Source: DASPFV01 sp035620975
GTDB lineage: Bacteria; Acidobacteriota; Vicinamibacteria; Vicinamibacterales; 2-12-FULL-66-21
Length of the DNA stretch: 45,020 bases
Assembly: GCA_035620975.1 (NCBI GenBank)
Contig: DASPFV010000138.1
Location: 1 to 45,020 of the forward strand
Reading direction: 5' to 3'
Positions 6,629 to 14,351 of the stretch are shown here, piece after piece. Position 1 is the first letter of the stretch, and each line of letters starts with the position of its first letter. The notes beneath the pieces are model-generated. The model was not told where the DNA came from, searched no databases, and worked only from the letters and a program-made list of their open reading frames with translations. A program made the position numbers and the translations under genes.

Positions 6629-7603
6629 CTACCGCGCCGCCGTCGCGGTCAACTGGCGCGAGCGAAACCGCCCGCCACCGCGCGCGTCGAGCGCCATCTT
6701 GATAGGCCGGCGGCCGCGCGCAGCCCGGCTCACTTGCGGCACCACGACCGTTCGCGTCGTGGATGCGACCGACTGCAGCGTCGGAATCTGGCGGACATAC
6801 CGGCCGTGCAGGTACCGGCACTCTCGCTCCAGCGCGCCCGCGATGACCTCGAGCCCGGCGTCCGGTGAAGTCGTCCGCGCCGGCTGCGCCTGCACGGCCG
6901 CGACGTGCGTCTGCAGTACCTGCAGATCGTGCAGCCGCCCGAGCGTCTCCTGCCCCCGCTTCAACTTCGGGAGGAGCTTCGCCGCCTCGCGTTGCCCGCC
7001 TTCGGCCGCGAGCTCCATCGCGTAACGCAGCTTCTTGAGCGCGATTCGAACGGCGTGCACCTGCTCCGGGGCATACATGTGCCCGGCCGCCTCGACGGCG
7101 GCGCCGAGAGCCTTCGATCGCTTCAGCAGGCGCCGCGCCAGCTCCTGCCGCCACCCGTCGCTCCGCTCGGCTTCGAGCGTTCGCGCGACCGACGCCAGCC
7201 GGCGATCGAGCTTGTCCAGCCTGATCCTGGCCAGGCGCTTGAGCATCTGCTCGCGCCCTTCTTCGCGGCCGGCCACGACCCGCCCCCGGACCTCTTCGAG
7301 GGCCACCCGGGGGAAGGTCTCGCGCTGCGCCATGTCGTCCAGCAGCCTCAGCGTGACGTCCAGCTCGCGAACCTTTCCCAGCGCACGGGTGAGCCGGCGG
7401 ATCTTCCGCCGGGCGTTCGCCGTCCGGCTCCCCTTGAGACCCGTGGCCAGCACCGGCACTGCCTCCCGGAGCCGCCGGGACGCCACCCGCGCCTGGTGCA
7501 CGCCCACCCCATCCCCCTTGATGGCGCCCGCGACGTGCCGCTTCAAAGCCCGCGCGCGCCGCGCCAGTAACACTGTCGTTACATGGGGTTTACGGGGATT
7601 CAT
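6629..7603 (-). CDS. CHAD-domain protein (polyphosphate-binding type)
   Basis: A 324-residue, Arg/Lys-rich all-helical protein with the two conserved His-containing CHAD motifs: HQARVASRRLREAV near residue 35 and HAVRIALKKLRYAMEL near residue 200. CHAD domains bind polyphosphate and often localise to polyphosphate granules. Start ATG 7603 (MNPRKPHVTTVLL) is chosen; an upstream extension is open but unlike protein. The start region overlaps Pho-box-like repeats on the + strand (7565-7593). It is followed at four bases by sixA and is divergent from the Ppx/GppA gene, a grouping that points to polyphosphate metabolism. Confidence 0.88.
   Translation of the reverse strand: MNPRKPHVTTVLLARRARALKRHVAGAIKGDGVGVHQARVASRRLREAVPVLATGLKGSRTANARRKIRRLTRALGKVRELDVTLRLLDDMAQRETFPRVALEEVRGRVVAGREEGREQMLKRLARIRLDKLDRRLASVARTLEAERSDGWRQELARRLLKRSKALGAAVEAAGHMYAPEQVHAVRIALKKLRYAMELAAEGGQREAAKLLPKLKRGQETLGRLHDLQVLQTHVAAVQAQPARTTSPDAGLEVIAGALERECRYLHGRYVRQIPTLQSVASTTRTVVVPQVSRAARGRRPIKMALDARGGGRFRSRQLTATAAR
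7565..7593 (+). promoter_or_regulatory. Pho-box-like triple repeat inside the start of the CHAD gene
   Basis: CAGTAAC-N4-TCGTTAC-N4-GGTTTAC, three 7-mers on an 11-bp period reading toward the ppx-like gene. It overlaps codons 4-13 of the CHAD gene if that gene starts at 7603, so a PhoB-like protein bound here could both activate ppx and affect CHAD-sixA. Confidence 0.45.
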
Positions 7604-7663
7604 GGTAGGATGCTGCTCACCGTAGCCACGGGCTACGACCCGCTCGCAGCCGGCCCAGCCAGT

Positions 7664-7681
7664 ATATAACGGACATGTAAC
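7664..7681 (+). promoter_or_regulatory. Pho-box-like pair upstream of the ppx/gppA gene
   Basis: ATATAAC-N4-ATGTAAC, ending 35 bp before the ppx-like start. It is exactly 99 bp (nine 11-bp turns) downstream of the first unit at 7565, so the two clusters lie on the same helix face. Confidence 0.5.
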
Positions 7682-7716
7682 GCAACCAGCGGCCGGGCTG
7701 CCCAGTACCCATCCGA

Positions 7717-9411
7717 ATGCGCATCGCAGCAATCGACATCGGCACGAACTCGATCCACATGATCGTGGTTCAGGTCAGGCCCGACCTGTCCTTCGAGGTC
7801 ATCGATCGAGAGAAGGACATGGTCCGCCTGGGCGCGGGCGGGCTCGACGGGCGGAGCCTCACACCCACGGCCATCGCAGCCGCCATGCAGACGCTGTCGA
7901 AGTTCCGCCGGCTCGCCGAGTCGAACAAGGTCGACGAGATCGTCGCGGCGGCGACCAGCGCCACCCGCGAGGCCGAGAACGGCGGCGACTTCATCGCCGA
8001 CGTCGACCGCCAGATCGGCATCCGCATCAGGGTGATCTCGGGGACCGAGGAGGCGCGGCTGATCCACCTCGCTGCCGGCTACGGCGTCGACATCGGCGGG
8101 ACGACCGCCGTCGTGGTGGACATTGGCGGGGGCAGCGTCGAGGTCACCCTCGGCACGGCCACGCACCTGACGCTCGGGAAGAGCTTCAAGACCGGGGTCA
8201 TCCGGCTGACCGAGCGGTTCGTGCAGAGCGATCCGCTGTCGGGGGGCGACGAGCGCAAGCTCGTCAAACACGTCAACCGCGAGATGGGCACCCACCTGGA
8301 TCAGATTGCGGCGAGGGGGTTCGACCGGGTCATCGGCACCTCGGGCACGATCCTCAGCCTGGGGGCCCTGGCCTCCGCGGAGGACGGCGGAAGACCGGAG
8401 GATCTCCGGAATCGCCGGGTGTCGGCTCGCGCGCTCCACCGGCTGCGCAAGCGGATCGTGGAGTCGGACCTGCAGGAACGGCTCGCCCTGCCGGGCATGG
8501 ATCCCCGCCGCGCCGACCTGTCGGTGGCCGGTTCCGTGCTGTTCGACACCATCCTCCGCCGCCTCGGCGCGGAGGAGTTCACCCTCTGCGACCTGGCGCT
8601 GCGCGAGGGCATCGTCCTCGATTACATCCACCGGAACAGCGCCCGGATCCGGAAAGTCGAGCGCTATCCCGACGTCCGGCGCCGCAGCGTCATCGAGCTC
8701 GGGGAACGCTGCGGCTACTGGTCGGAGCACGCGCAGCAGGTCTCGCGGCTCGCGCTCAGCATCTTCGACCAGACGCGCAGTGTGCACGGCCTCTCCGACA
8801 AGGAACGCGAGTGGCTCGAGTACGGCGCCCTGCTGCACGACGTCGGCGTGCACATCAGCTACGAACGTCACCACCGGCACTCCTATTACCTCATCAAGAA
8901 CGGCGATCTCCGAGGCTTCGGTCCCGAGGAGATCGAGGTGATTGCCCTCATCGCCCGGTATCACCGGCAGGCCACGCCCAAGAAGTCCCACGAGGGCTTC
9001 GGCGACCTCAAAGGTCCGTTCAGGAAGACGGTCAAGGTGCTCTCGGCGATGGTGCGCCTGGCCGAGGGGCTCGACCGCAGCCATGCCCAGGCGCTCGCCG
9101 GCCTCGACCTGTTCCCGCGGGGCGACGACTACCTCGCGCGGCTGCGCACGAGCGGCGACGCGGAACTCGAGCTGTGGGCGGCGCATCGGCACGTAGCGCC
9201 GCTCGAGGCCATTCTCGGCAAGCCGGTGCGATTCGAGGTGGCCGGCGACTACCGCGCCCGCTCCGGCCTCGACGGAGACCAGAAGACGCAGTCCGCGCTG
9301 ACGGTCGAATCCGACCACGGCGCACGAGGACCGCGGAAGGCTGGTCGACCTCGAAGGGATCGACGCGTCCGGAAGGACGACGCAGCCCCGGCTGCCGGCG
9401 AAATGGCGTAG
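7717..9411 (+). CDS. Ppx/GppA-family phosphatase with C-terminal HD domain
   Basis: A 564-residue exopolyphosphatase / guanosine pentaphosphate phosphatase. The ASKHA-type N-terminal domain (about 1-305) shows IDIGTNSIHMIV, the second phosphate loop VVDIGGGSVE and catalytic-region Glu in ISGTEEARLIH. The C-terminal part (about 320-500) is HD-like, with the metal motif LLHDVG at His374-Asp375 and a following RYHRQ segment. The last ~50 residues are basic and look like read-through into a degraded neighbouring gene (see 9332-9402). It probably hydrolyses polyphosphate or pppGpp in the cytoplasm; sequence alone does not separate the two. Pho-box-like repeats upstream and pst downstream favour a phosphate role. 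Confidence 0.9.
   Translation: MRIAAIDIGTNSIHMIVVQVRPDLSFEVIDREKDMVRLGAGGLDGRSLTPTAIAAAMQTLSKFRRLAESNKVDEIVAAATSATREAENGGDFIADVDRQIGIRIRVISGTEEARLIHLAAGYGVDIGGTTAVVVDIGGGSVEVTLGTATHLTLGKSFKTGVIRLTERFVQSDPLSGGDERKLVKHVNREMGTHLDQIAARGFDRVIGTSGTILSLGALASAEDGGRPEDLRNRRVSARALHRLRKRIVESDLQERLALPGMDPRRADLSVAGSVLFDTILRRLGAEEFTLCDLALREGIVLDYIHRNSARIRKVERYPDVRRRSVIELGERCGYWSEHAQQVSRLALSIFDQTRSVHGLSDKEREWLEYGALLHDVGVHISYERHHRHSYYLIKNGDLRGFGPEEIEVIALIARYHRQATPKKSHEGFGDLKGPFRKTVKVLSAMVRLAEGLDRSHAQALAGLDLFPRGDDYLARLRTSGDAELELWAAHRHVAPLEAILGKPVRFEVAGDYRARSGLDGDQKTQSALTVESDHGARGPRKAGRPRRDRRVRKDDAAPAAGEMA
9332..9402 (+). pseudogene. Relic of a P-loop kinase, resembling thymidylate kinase N-terminus
   Basis: In a frame different from the ppx gene, this stretch reads RGRLVDLEGIDASGRTTQ, very close to the start of thymidylate kinases (fEGIDGSGKTTQ), but with the Walker lysine changed to Arg, no start codon upstream in frame, and similarity fading within ~25 residues. 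The frame closes at TGA 9491. I read it as the remains of a deleted tmk-like gene over which the ppx frame now runs. A chance match is possible because the segment is short. Confidence 0.4.
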
Positions 9412-9470
9412 TCCTGCGTTTCGCAACTACGGTGAGGCACCGAGGTGCGTCGACTCCCGCCCCGGCGCAC

Positions 9471-9558
9471 GAACCAAGACCTCCGGACCCTGAACCCGAA
9501 CCAGGAACCTTGAACCGGAAACCTTGAACTTGAAGTGAACCATGAACCAGGAACCACG
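9471..9558. repeat. GAACC-type low-complexity repeat
   Basis: Imperfect repeats of GAACC, TTGAACC and CCAGGAACC between the ppx-like gene and pstS. The same class occurs at 14069-14129 and, in reverse orientation, at 43951-44115. No coding potential. Confidence 0.8.
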
Positions 9559-9563
9559 AGGGT

Positions 9564-9592
9564 TCGTAACCCCGAATTTACACGTGTGAAAC
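9564..9592 (+). promoter_or_regulatory. Pho box upstream of pstS
   Basis: TCGTAAC-N4-AATTTAC-N4-GTGAAAC, three 7-mers on an 11-bp period, ending 33 bp before pstS. It is the best match to the site at 567-595 and occupies the expected position for PhoB activation of a pst operon. Confidence 0.7.
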
Positions 9593-9625
9593 TGGCACGA
9601 AATCGCCAGTGAGTAGCGTGGCATC

Positions 9626-10660
9626 ATGTCCTACCGAACTCTCCGTATGCGGGGCCTCCTGGCGGGTGCAGCGCTGCTTGCGGCCGCGGCCTGCGGTGGC
9701 GGAAGCCGGACGACCGAAGGCACAGGGGACGCCCTGTCGGGGCTCGTTTCGGTGGACGGGTCGAGCACGGTCTTTCCGGTGACCGAAGCGGTCGCCGAGG
9801 AGTTCCAGAAGGCCCATTCGGGGGTTCGCGTGACGGTCGGCTCGTCGGGGACGGGCGGCGGATTCCAGAAGTTCTGTCGCAACGAGACCGACATCAGCGA
9901 CGCCTCGCGTCCGATTCGCGGCACGGAAGTAGACGCGTGCGCCAAGGCCGGCATCGAGTTCATCGAGATCCCCGTTGCCTACGACGGCATCGCAGTGCTG
10001 GTGAACCCGAAGAACACGTGGGTGTCGGAGATGACGGTGGCCGAGCTGAAGCGGCTCTGGGAGCCAGAGGCCCAGGGCAAGGTCCTGCGCTGGAACCAGA
10101 TCCGGCCGTCGTGGCCGGACAGCGAGATTCGCCTGTTCGGTCCCGGCACGGACTCGGGCACGTTCGACTACTTCACCGAGGCGGTGACCGGCAAGGAACG
10201 GGCGAGCCGTGGCGATTACACGTCCAGCGAGGACGACAACGTGCTCGTGCAGGGCATCGAAGGCGACCTGAACGCGCTGGGGTATTTCGGCTACGCCTAC
10301 TACGAGGAGAACAGGGACAAGCTGAAGCTCCTCGCCATCGACGATCAGGACGAGACGAACGGCAGCGGAGCGATCGCGCCGTCGCCCGAGACCGTGGCCA
10401 ACGGCACGTATCGTCCGCTCTCCCGCCCGGTTTTCATCTACGTGAAGGTCGGCGCGCTCGAGCGTCCCGAGGTCCTGCGATTCGTCGAGTTCTACCTTCA
10501 GAACGCCGCCGAGCTCGTTCGGGAAGTCGGCTACATCCCCCTGAAGGACACCGAAGGCAAGCTGGTTCGGGAGCGGTTCGACCAGCGCGCGACCGGCACC
10601 ATGTTCGCCGGCACCGACAGCCACAGCAAGCTGACCCTGGAGCAGCGGCTGCGACAGTAG
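9626..10660 (+). CDS. pstS: Phosphate ABC transporter substrate-binding lipoprotein PstS
   Basis: Captures Pi in the periplasm and delivers it to PstCA. The 344-residue precursor has a lipoprotein signal (LLAAAAC, lipidated Cys23). Phosphate-binding segments are visible: VDGSSTVFPVTEAVAEEF, VGSSGTGGGFQKFC, SDASRPI and FGPGTDSGTFDYF. The TDISDASRPI and YFGYAYY features resemble the SphX/PstS group rather than E. coli PstS. First gene of pstS-C-A-B-phoU. A Pho-box-like triple repeat lies just upstream. No clear Shine-Dalgarno precedes ATG 9626. Confidence 0.95.
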   Translation: MSYRTLRMRGLLAGAALLAAAACGGGSRTTEGTGDALSGLVSVDGSSTVFPVTEAVAEEFQKAHSGVRVTVGSSGTGGGFQKFCRNETDISDASRPIRGTEVDACAKAGIEFIEIPVAYDGIAVLVNPKNTWVSEMTVAELKRLWEPEAQGKVLRWNQIRPSWPDSEIRLFGPGTDSGTFDYFTEAVTGKERASRGDYTSSEDDNVLVQGIEGDLNALGYFGYAYYEENRDKLKLLAIDDQDETNGSGAIAPSPETVANGTYRPLSRPVFIYVKVGALERPEVLRFVEFYLQNAAELVREVGYIPLKDTEGKLVRERFDQRATGTMFAGTDSHSKLTLEQRLRQ

Positions 10661-10672
10661 GCCACGTTCTGC

Positions 10673-10678
10673 TACGCT
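10673..10678 (+). promoter_or_regulatory. -10-like hexamer close to the pstC start
   Basis: TACGCT preceded by TGC (extended -10 style), nine bases before ATG 10688. With no Shine-Dalgarno at pstC, a secondary leaderless transcript is conceivable. Weak evidence, since pstC is also expected on the pstS message. Confidence 0.2.
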
Positions 10679-10687
10679 GGTCGCGCC

Positions 10688-11578
10688 ATGTCCCGCAGAA
10701 CCCGGGCCTGGATCGAGTTCCTCATCGAGCGCCTGTTGTTCCTGTGCGCAGCGGCCTCGGTGCTGATCACTGTCGGAATCGTCGGCGTGCTGATCTTCGA
10801 GACGATCGCGTTCCTGCGTGCCGTGCCGATCTGGGACTTCGTGTTCGGCACGGTCTGGACGCCGCTCTTCTACAACCCGAGCTTCGGGGTCCTGCCGCTG
10901 GTGACGGGAACCCTGCTCGTCTCGGGCATCGCGATGGCGGTCGCGCTGCCCTGCGGACTGCTGACGGCGATTTACCTCAGCGAGTACGCGGCGCCGGGCG
11001 TCCGCCGTTCGCTCAAACCCGTGCTGGAGGTGCTGGCCGGCGTTCCCACGGTGGTGTACGGCTATTTCGCCCTGCTCTTCGTGACGCCGCTGCTCCAGCG
11101 GTTCATCCCCGGCTTGGCCAGCTTCAACGCGCTCAGCCCCGGGGTGGTCATGGGCATCATGATCCTGCCCCTTGTGTCGTCGCTGTCGGAAGACGCGCTG
11201 CACGCCGTGCCCAACGGCCTGCGTGAAGGCGCGTACGCCCTCGGCGCCACCCGGATGCAGGCAGCGCTCCGCGTCGTCGTCCCGGCGGCGTTCTCGGGCA
11301 TCTCGGCCGCCTGCATCCTCGCTGTCTCACGCGCGATCGGCGAGACGATGATCGTGGCCATTGCGGCGGGCCAGCAGCCACGGCTCACCCTGAACCCCCT
11401 CGTGCCGGTAGAGACGATGACGGCATACATCGTCCAGGTCAGTCTCGGCGATACGCCGACGGGCACGATCGAATACCAGACCATTTTTGCCGTGGGCATG
11501 CTGCTCTTCCTCAGTACTTTCGTGCTGAACCTCTTCAGCAACTGGCTCCGTGAGCGGTTTCGCGAGGAGTATTCGTGA
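10688..11578 (+). CDS. pstC: Phosphate ABC transporter permease PstC
   Basis: Inner-membrane half of the high-affinity Pi channel. The 296-aa product has six predicted membrane helices, the first at about residues 15-40. The permease signature EGAYALGATRMQAALRVVVPAA (the EAA loop that docks onto PstB) and the SRAIGETMIVAIAAG helix characteristic of PstC/PstA are present. It starts 27 bp after pstS and overlaps the start of pstA by four bases. Confidence 0.95.
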   Translation: MSRRTRAWIEFLIERLLFLCAAASVLITVGIVGVLIFETIAFLRAVPIWDFVFGTVWTPLFYNPSFGVLPLVTGTLLVSGIAMAVALPCGLLTAIYLSEYAAPGVRRSLKPVLEVLAGVPTVVYGYFALLFVTPLLQRFIPGLASFNALSPGVVMGIMILPLVSSLSEDALHAVPNGLREGAYALGATRMQAALRVVVPAAFSGISAACILAVSRAIGETMIVAIAAGQQPRLTLNPLVPVETMTAYIVQVSLGDTPTGTIEYQTIFAVGMLLFLSTFVLNLFSNWLRERFREEYS

Positions 11579-12447
11579 CGGTCACTCGAGCCGCTCCGAC
11601 CCAGCCGTTGCGACAGGTCGGAGATCGCGCGCTGCAGTCCCTCGGCTTGCTGGCTCTCCTGCTGGCGCTCGCCACGCTGTTCGCGCTGCTCGCGGACGTC
11701 TTCGTCGACGGCTGGGACCGGCTGTCCTGGGGGTTTCTGACCGGCTATCCCTCCCGCCGCGCGGAGAACGCCGGGATCCTTCCGGCCCTCGTCGGCAGCG
11801 TGTACGTCATCGGCCTCACCGCGCTGATTGCCGTCCCGCTCGGGATTGCGGCGGCGGTGCACCTGGAGGAGTACGCCCGCGAATCGAGAGTATCGCGGAT
11901 CATCGAAATCAACATCGCGAACCTGGCGGGCGTGCCCTCCATCATCTACGGGCTGCTGGGGCTCGGATTGTTCGTCCGGACGATGGGCATGGGACGCAGC
12001 GTGCTGGCCGGCGCGGCCACCCTGGGCCTGCTGGTGCTTCCGGTCGTCATCCTCTCCACCAGGGAAGCGCTCCGGGCCGTCCCGAAATCGCTGCGTGAGG
12101 GCTCGTACGCGCTGGGCGCCACGAAATGGCAGACGACCTGGCACCAGGTGCTGCCGTCCGCGTTCCCCGGCATCCTGACGGGGCTCATCCTCGCGCTGTC
12201 GCGCGCCATCGGCGAGACTGCGCCGCTCATCACGATCGGCGCACTGACCTACGTGCCGTTCGTGCCCGACGGCGTCTGGTCGCCGTTCACCGTCCTCCCG
12301 ATTCAGATCTTCAACTGGGTGTCCCGGCCGCAGGCGGCGTTCGCGCGCAATGCCGCGGCAGGGATCATCGTGCTGCTGTTACTGCTGCTGGCCATGAACG
12401 CGCTGGCCGTCTTCCTGCGCGACCGGTATCAGAAAAGAGCGGCATGA
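11575..12447 (+). CDS. pstA: Phosphate ABC transporter permease PstA
   Basis: Second Pi-channel subunit, 290 aa. It begins at GTG 11575 in a GTGA overlap with the pstC stop, an arrangement implying translational coupling. The EAA-type loop EGSYALGATKWQTTWHQVLPSA and LSRAIGETAPLITIGA are typical of PstA. Six membrane spans are expected, from about residue 20 to 280. It is followed by pstB in an ATGA overlap. Confidence 0.95.
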   Translation: MTVTRAAPTQPLRQVGDRALQSLGLLALLLALATLFALLADVFVDGWDRLSWGFLTGYPSRRAENAGILPALVGSVYVIGLTALIAVPLGIAAAVHLEEYARESRVSRIIEINIANLAGVPSIIYGLLGLGLFVRTMGMGRSVLAGAATLGLLVLPVVILSTREALRAVPKSLREGSYALGATKWQTTWHQVLPSAFPGILTGLILALSRAIGETAPLITIGALTYVPFVPDGVWSPFTVLPIQIFNWVSRPQAAFARNAAAGIIVLLLLLLAMNALAVFLRDRYQKRAA

Positions 12448-13271
12448 GCACCGACATCCGAATGGCGCCGCTCTCGGACATCGTCCGACCCAGCGACCGG
12501 GGAAGCGGGCCGGCGCCGACCAAGATCGCGGTGAAGGGCCTCGACTTCCACTACGGGTCGAAGCGCGCGCTCGAGAACATCTCCGTCGACATCCCGGCCA
12601 ATCTCGTGACCGCCTTCATCGGGCCGTCGGGGTGCGGAAAGAGCACCTTCCTCCGGACCTTGAACCGGATGAACGACATCATCCCGGGGACCAGGGTCAA
12701 AGGACAGGTGCTCATCGACGGCCACGACATCTATCGTCCGGGCACCGACGTCGTCGCGCTCCGGCGGCGCGTGGGGATGGTGTTCCAGAAGTCGAATCCC
12801 TTCCCGAAGTCGATCTTCGAGAACGTGGCCTATGGATTGCGGGTGAACGGGCTGGCGCGGAACCGCGCCCACCTCCAGGCGCGCGTCGAGGAGAGCCTGA
12901 AAGCCGCGGCCATCTGGGACGAGGTGAAGGACCGGCTGCACGAATCCGCGCTGGCCCTGTCAGGCGGCCAGCAGCAGCGGCTGTGCATTGCCAGGGCGCT
13001 GGCGATCGAGCCCGAGATCCTCCTCATGGACGAGCCGGCCTCGGCGCTGGATCCCATTGCGACGCAGCGCATCGAAGAGCTGATCTACCACCTGAAGGCC
13101 ACGTATACGATCGTCATCGTGACGCATAACATGCAGCAGGCGGCGCGGGTGTCGGACCAGACAGCCTTCTTCTGGCTCGGCCGTCTGGTCGAATTCGGCC
13201 CTACCGACAAGATCTTCACGAACCCGGCCGAGAAGCTGACCGAGGACTACGTCACCGGCCGGTTCGGTTAA
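12444..13271 (+). CDS. pstB: Phosphate ABC transporter ATP-binding protein PstB
   Basis: ATPase that drives Pi import and relays phosphate status to PhoU. Start ATG 12444 overlaps the pstA stop (ATGA), giving 275 aa, slightly longer than the usual ~260 because of a ~25-residue N-terminal tail. Walker A GPSGCGKST, the Q-loop in MVFQKSNPFPKS, signature LSGGQQQR, Walker B ILLMDEPASALD and the switch His in IVTHNM are all intact. Confidence 0.97.
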   Translation: MSTDIRMAPLSDIVRPSDRGSGPAPTKIAVKGLDFHYGSKRALENISVDIPANLVTAFIGPSGCGKSTFLRTLNRMNDIIPGTRVKGQVLIDGHDIYRPGTDVVALRRRVGMVFQKSNPFPKSIFENVAYGLRVNGLARNRAHLQARVEESLKAAAIWDEVKDRLHESALALSGGQQQRLCIARALAIEPEILLMDEPASALDPIATQRIEELIYHLKATYTIVIVTHNMQQAARVSDQTAFFWLGRLVEFGPTDKIFTNPAEKLTEDYVTGRFG

Positions 13272-13294
13272 CCGCCGCAGACGAGTAGAGGCCC

Positions 13295-13975
13295 ATGCCC
13301 GAACGGCTCGTGCCGCACTTCCAGGAGGAGCTCGAACAGCTCAAGACGCGCCTGCTCGAAATGGGCGGGCTGGCCGAAGACCGGGTCCGCTCGGCGGTCG
13401 AGGCGCTCGTCGAGCGCGACGCCCCGCTCGTGGAGCGGGTGCTCGGCGGCGACGGTCCAATCAACCAGCTCCACATCGAGATCGACAGCCGGTGCTTCAA
13501 GCTGCTGGCCCTGTACCAGCCGATGGCGGTCGACCTGCGGGCCATCGTGTCGGCCGTGAAGATCAACACCGACCTCGAGCGCGTGGGCGATCTGGCGATC
13601 AACATCGCTGAGGCTGTGCGCCGCTACCTGCGGCACGCGCCGGTCAAGGAGCTCATCGACATTCCGCGCATGGCGGACATCGCCCAGCGGATGCTCCGCA
13701 ACGCCCTCGACGCCTACGTGCGGCGGGACGTTCCCCTCGCCCAGGGGGTGCTCAACGAGGACGACACGCTCGACGGCCTCAAGACCCAGGTCTTCCGCGA
13801 GCTCCTCACTTATATGCTGCAGGATCCCTCGACCATCGAGCCGGCGCTGGACCTCATCCTCATCTCGCGGCACCTCGAGCGCATCGGGGATCACGCCACC
13901 AACGTGGCCGAGGACGTCATCTTCATGGTCTCGGCCCGCGACGTCCGCCACCACGCCGGCGAGGTCGAGGCCTGA
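13295..13975 (+). CDS. phoU: Phosphate-signalling regulator PhoU
   Basis: Cytoplasmic helical protein of 226 aa with two three-helix PhoU repeats. Metal-binding E/D-x3-D motifs are seen in DLERVGDLAINIAE and HLERIGDHATNVAED. It links the Pst transporter to the PhoR kinase and restrains the Pho response when Pi is plentiful; in other bacteria loss of PhoU leads to polyphosphate accumulation. It begins 23 bp after pstB and closes the operon. Confidence 0.95.
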   Translation: MPERLVPHFQEELEQLKTRLLEMGGLAEDRVRSAVEALVERDAPLVERVLGGDGPINQLHIEIDSRCFKLLALYQPMAVDLRAIVSAVKINTDLERVGDLAINIAEAVRRYLRHAPVKELIDIPRMADIAQRMLRNALDAYVRRDVPLAQGVLNEDDTLDGLKTQVFRELLTYMLQDPSTIEPALDLILISRHLERIGDHATNVAEDVIFMVSARDVRHHAGEVEA

Positions 13976-14068
13976 GCACGCACTGAGACTGCCGGCCCGC
14001 GGGGCGAAACACAGCGGTAAACCGGGGAATGCGCACGAAACCTCGGAATGGCCCGCCTGCGCGGGACA

Positions 14069-14129
14069 CCCGGAACCTTGAACCCGGAACCGGAACCTGG
14101 AACCCTGAACCTGGAACCCTGAACCTGCA
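14069..14129. repeat. GGAACC(T)/CTGAACC repeat between phoU and yacG
   Basis: Short imperfect repeats (CTGGAACC and CTGAAC twice in series) of the same family as 9471-9558. Located downstream of phoU and just before the yacG promoter. Confidence 0.8.
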
Positions 14130-14137
14130 ACGTCCGA

Positions 14138-14143
14138 TACAAT
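14138..14143 (+). promoter_or_regulatory. -10-like hexamer TACAAT before yacG
   Basis: TACAAT ends eight bases upstream of the TTG start at 14152, which would place the transcription start at or next to the start codon (leaderless message). No convincing -35. Confidence 0.35.
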
Positions 14144-14151
14144 AGGCGGGT

Positions 14152-14328
14152 TTGGCGCGGCCCGATGTCCTCTGTGTGTACTGCCGCCGACGCCCGGTGG
14201 ATCCGGTATGGCGGCCGTTCTGCAGCGAGCGATGCAAGCTCGCGGATCTCGGCCGCTGGCTCTCGGAGGACTACCGGGTCCCCGAGGAGGGCCCCCGCTC
14301 CGGCCGGGACGAGCCGGGAGACGAATAG
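14152..14328 (+). CDS. yacG: DNA gyrase inhibitor YacG (zinc-binding)
   Basis: A 58-residue protein that is easy to overlook. The C-x2-C ... C-x3-C zinc knuckle is complete (Cys8, Cys11, Cys24, Cys28; the second half reads RPFCSERCKLADLGRWLSE), followed by an acidic tail ending EPGDE. In E. coli YacG binds zinc and inhibits gyrase by contacting GyrB. TTG 14152 is the only in-frame start after the stop at 14143. The same segment is overlapped by a misleading longer frame starting at 14165. It precedes gltA by 23 bp. Confidence 0.85.
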   Translation: MARPDVLCVYCRRRPVDPVWRPFCSERCKLADLGRWLSEDYRVPEEGPRSGRDEPGDE

Positions 14329-14351
14329 AACGTTTTCGCGCAGACGCCCGC

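Noticed and set aside
9332..9402. Polyphosphate kinase 2 P-loop
   Set aside because: PPK2 has GxDAAGKGG-type loops; LEGIDASGRTTQ is closer to thymidylate kinase.
7633..9426. 597-codon open frame on - across the ppx-like gene
   Set aside because: Antisense shadow typical of GC-rich DNA; the + frame has clear Ppx/GppA and HD motifs.
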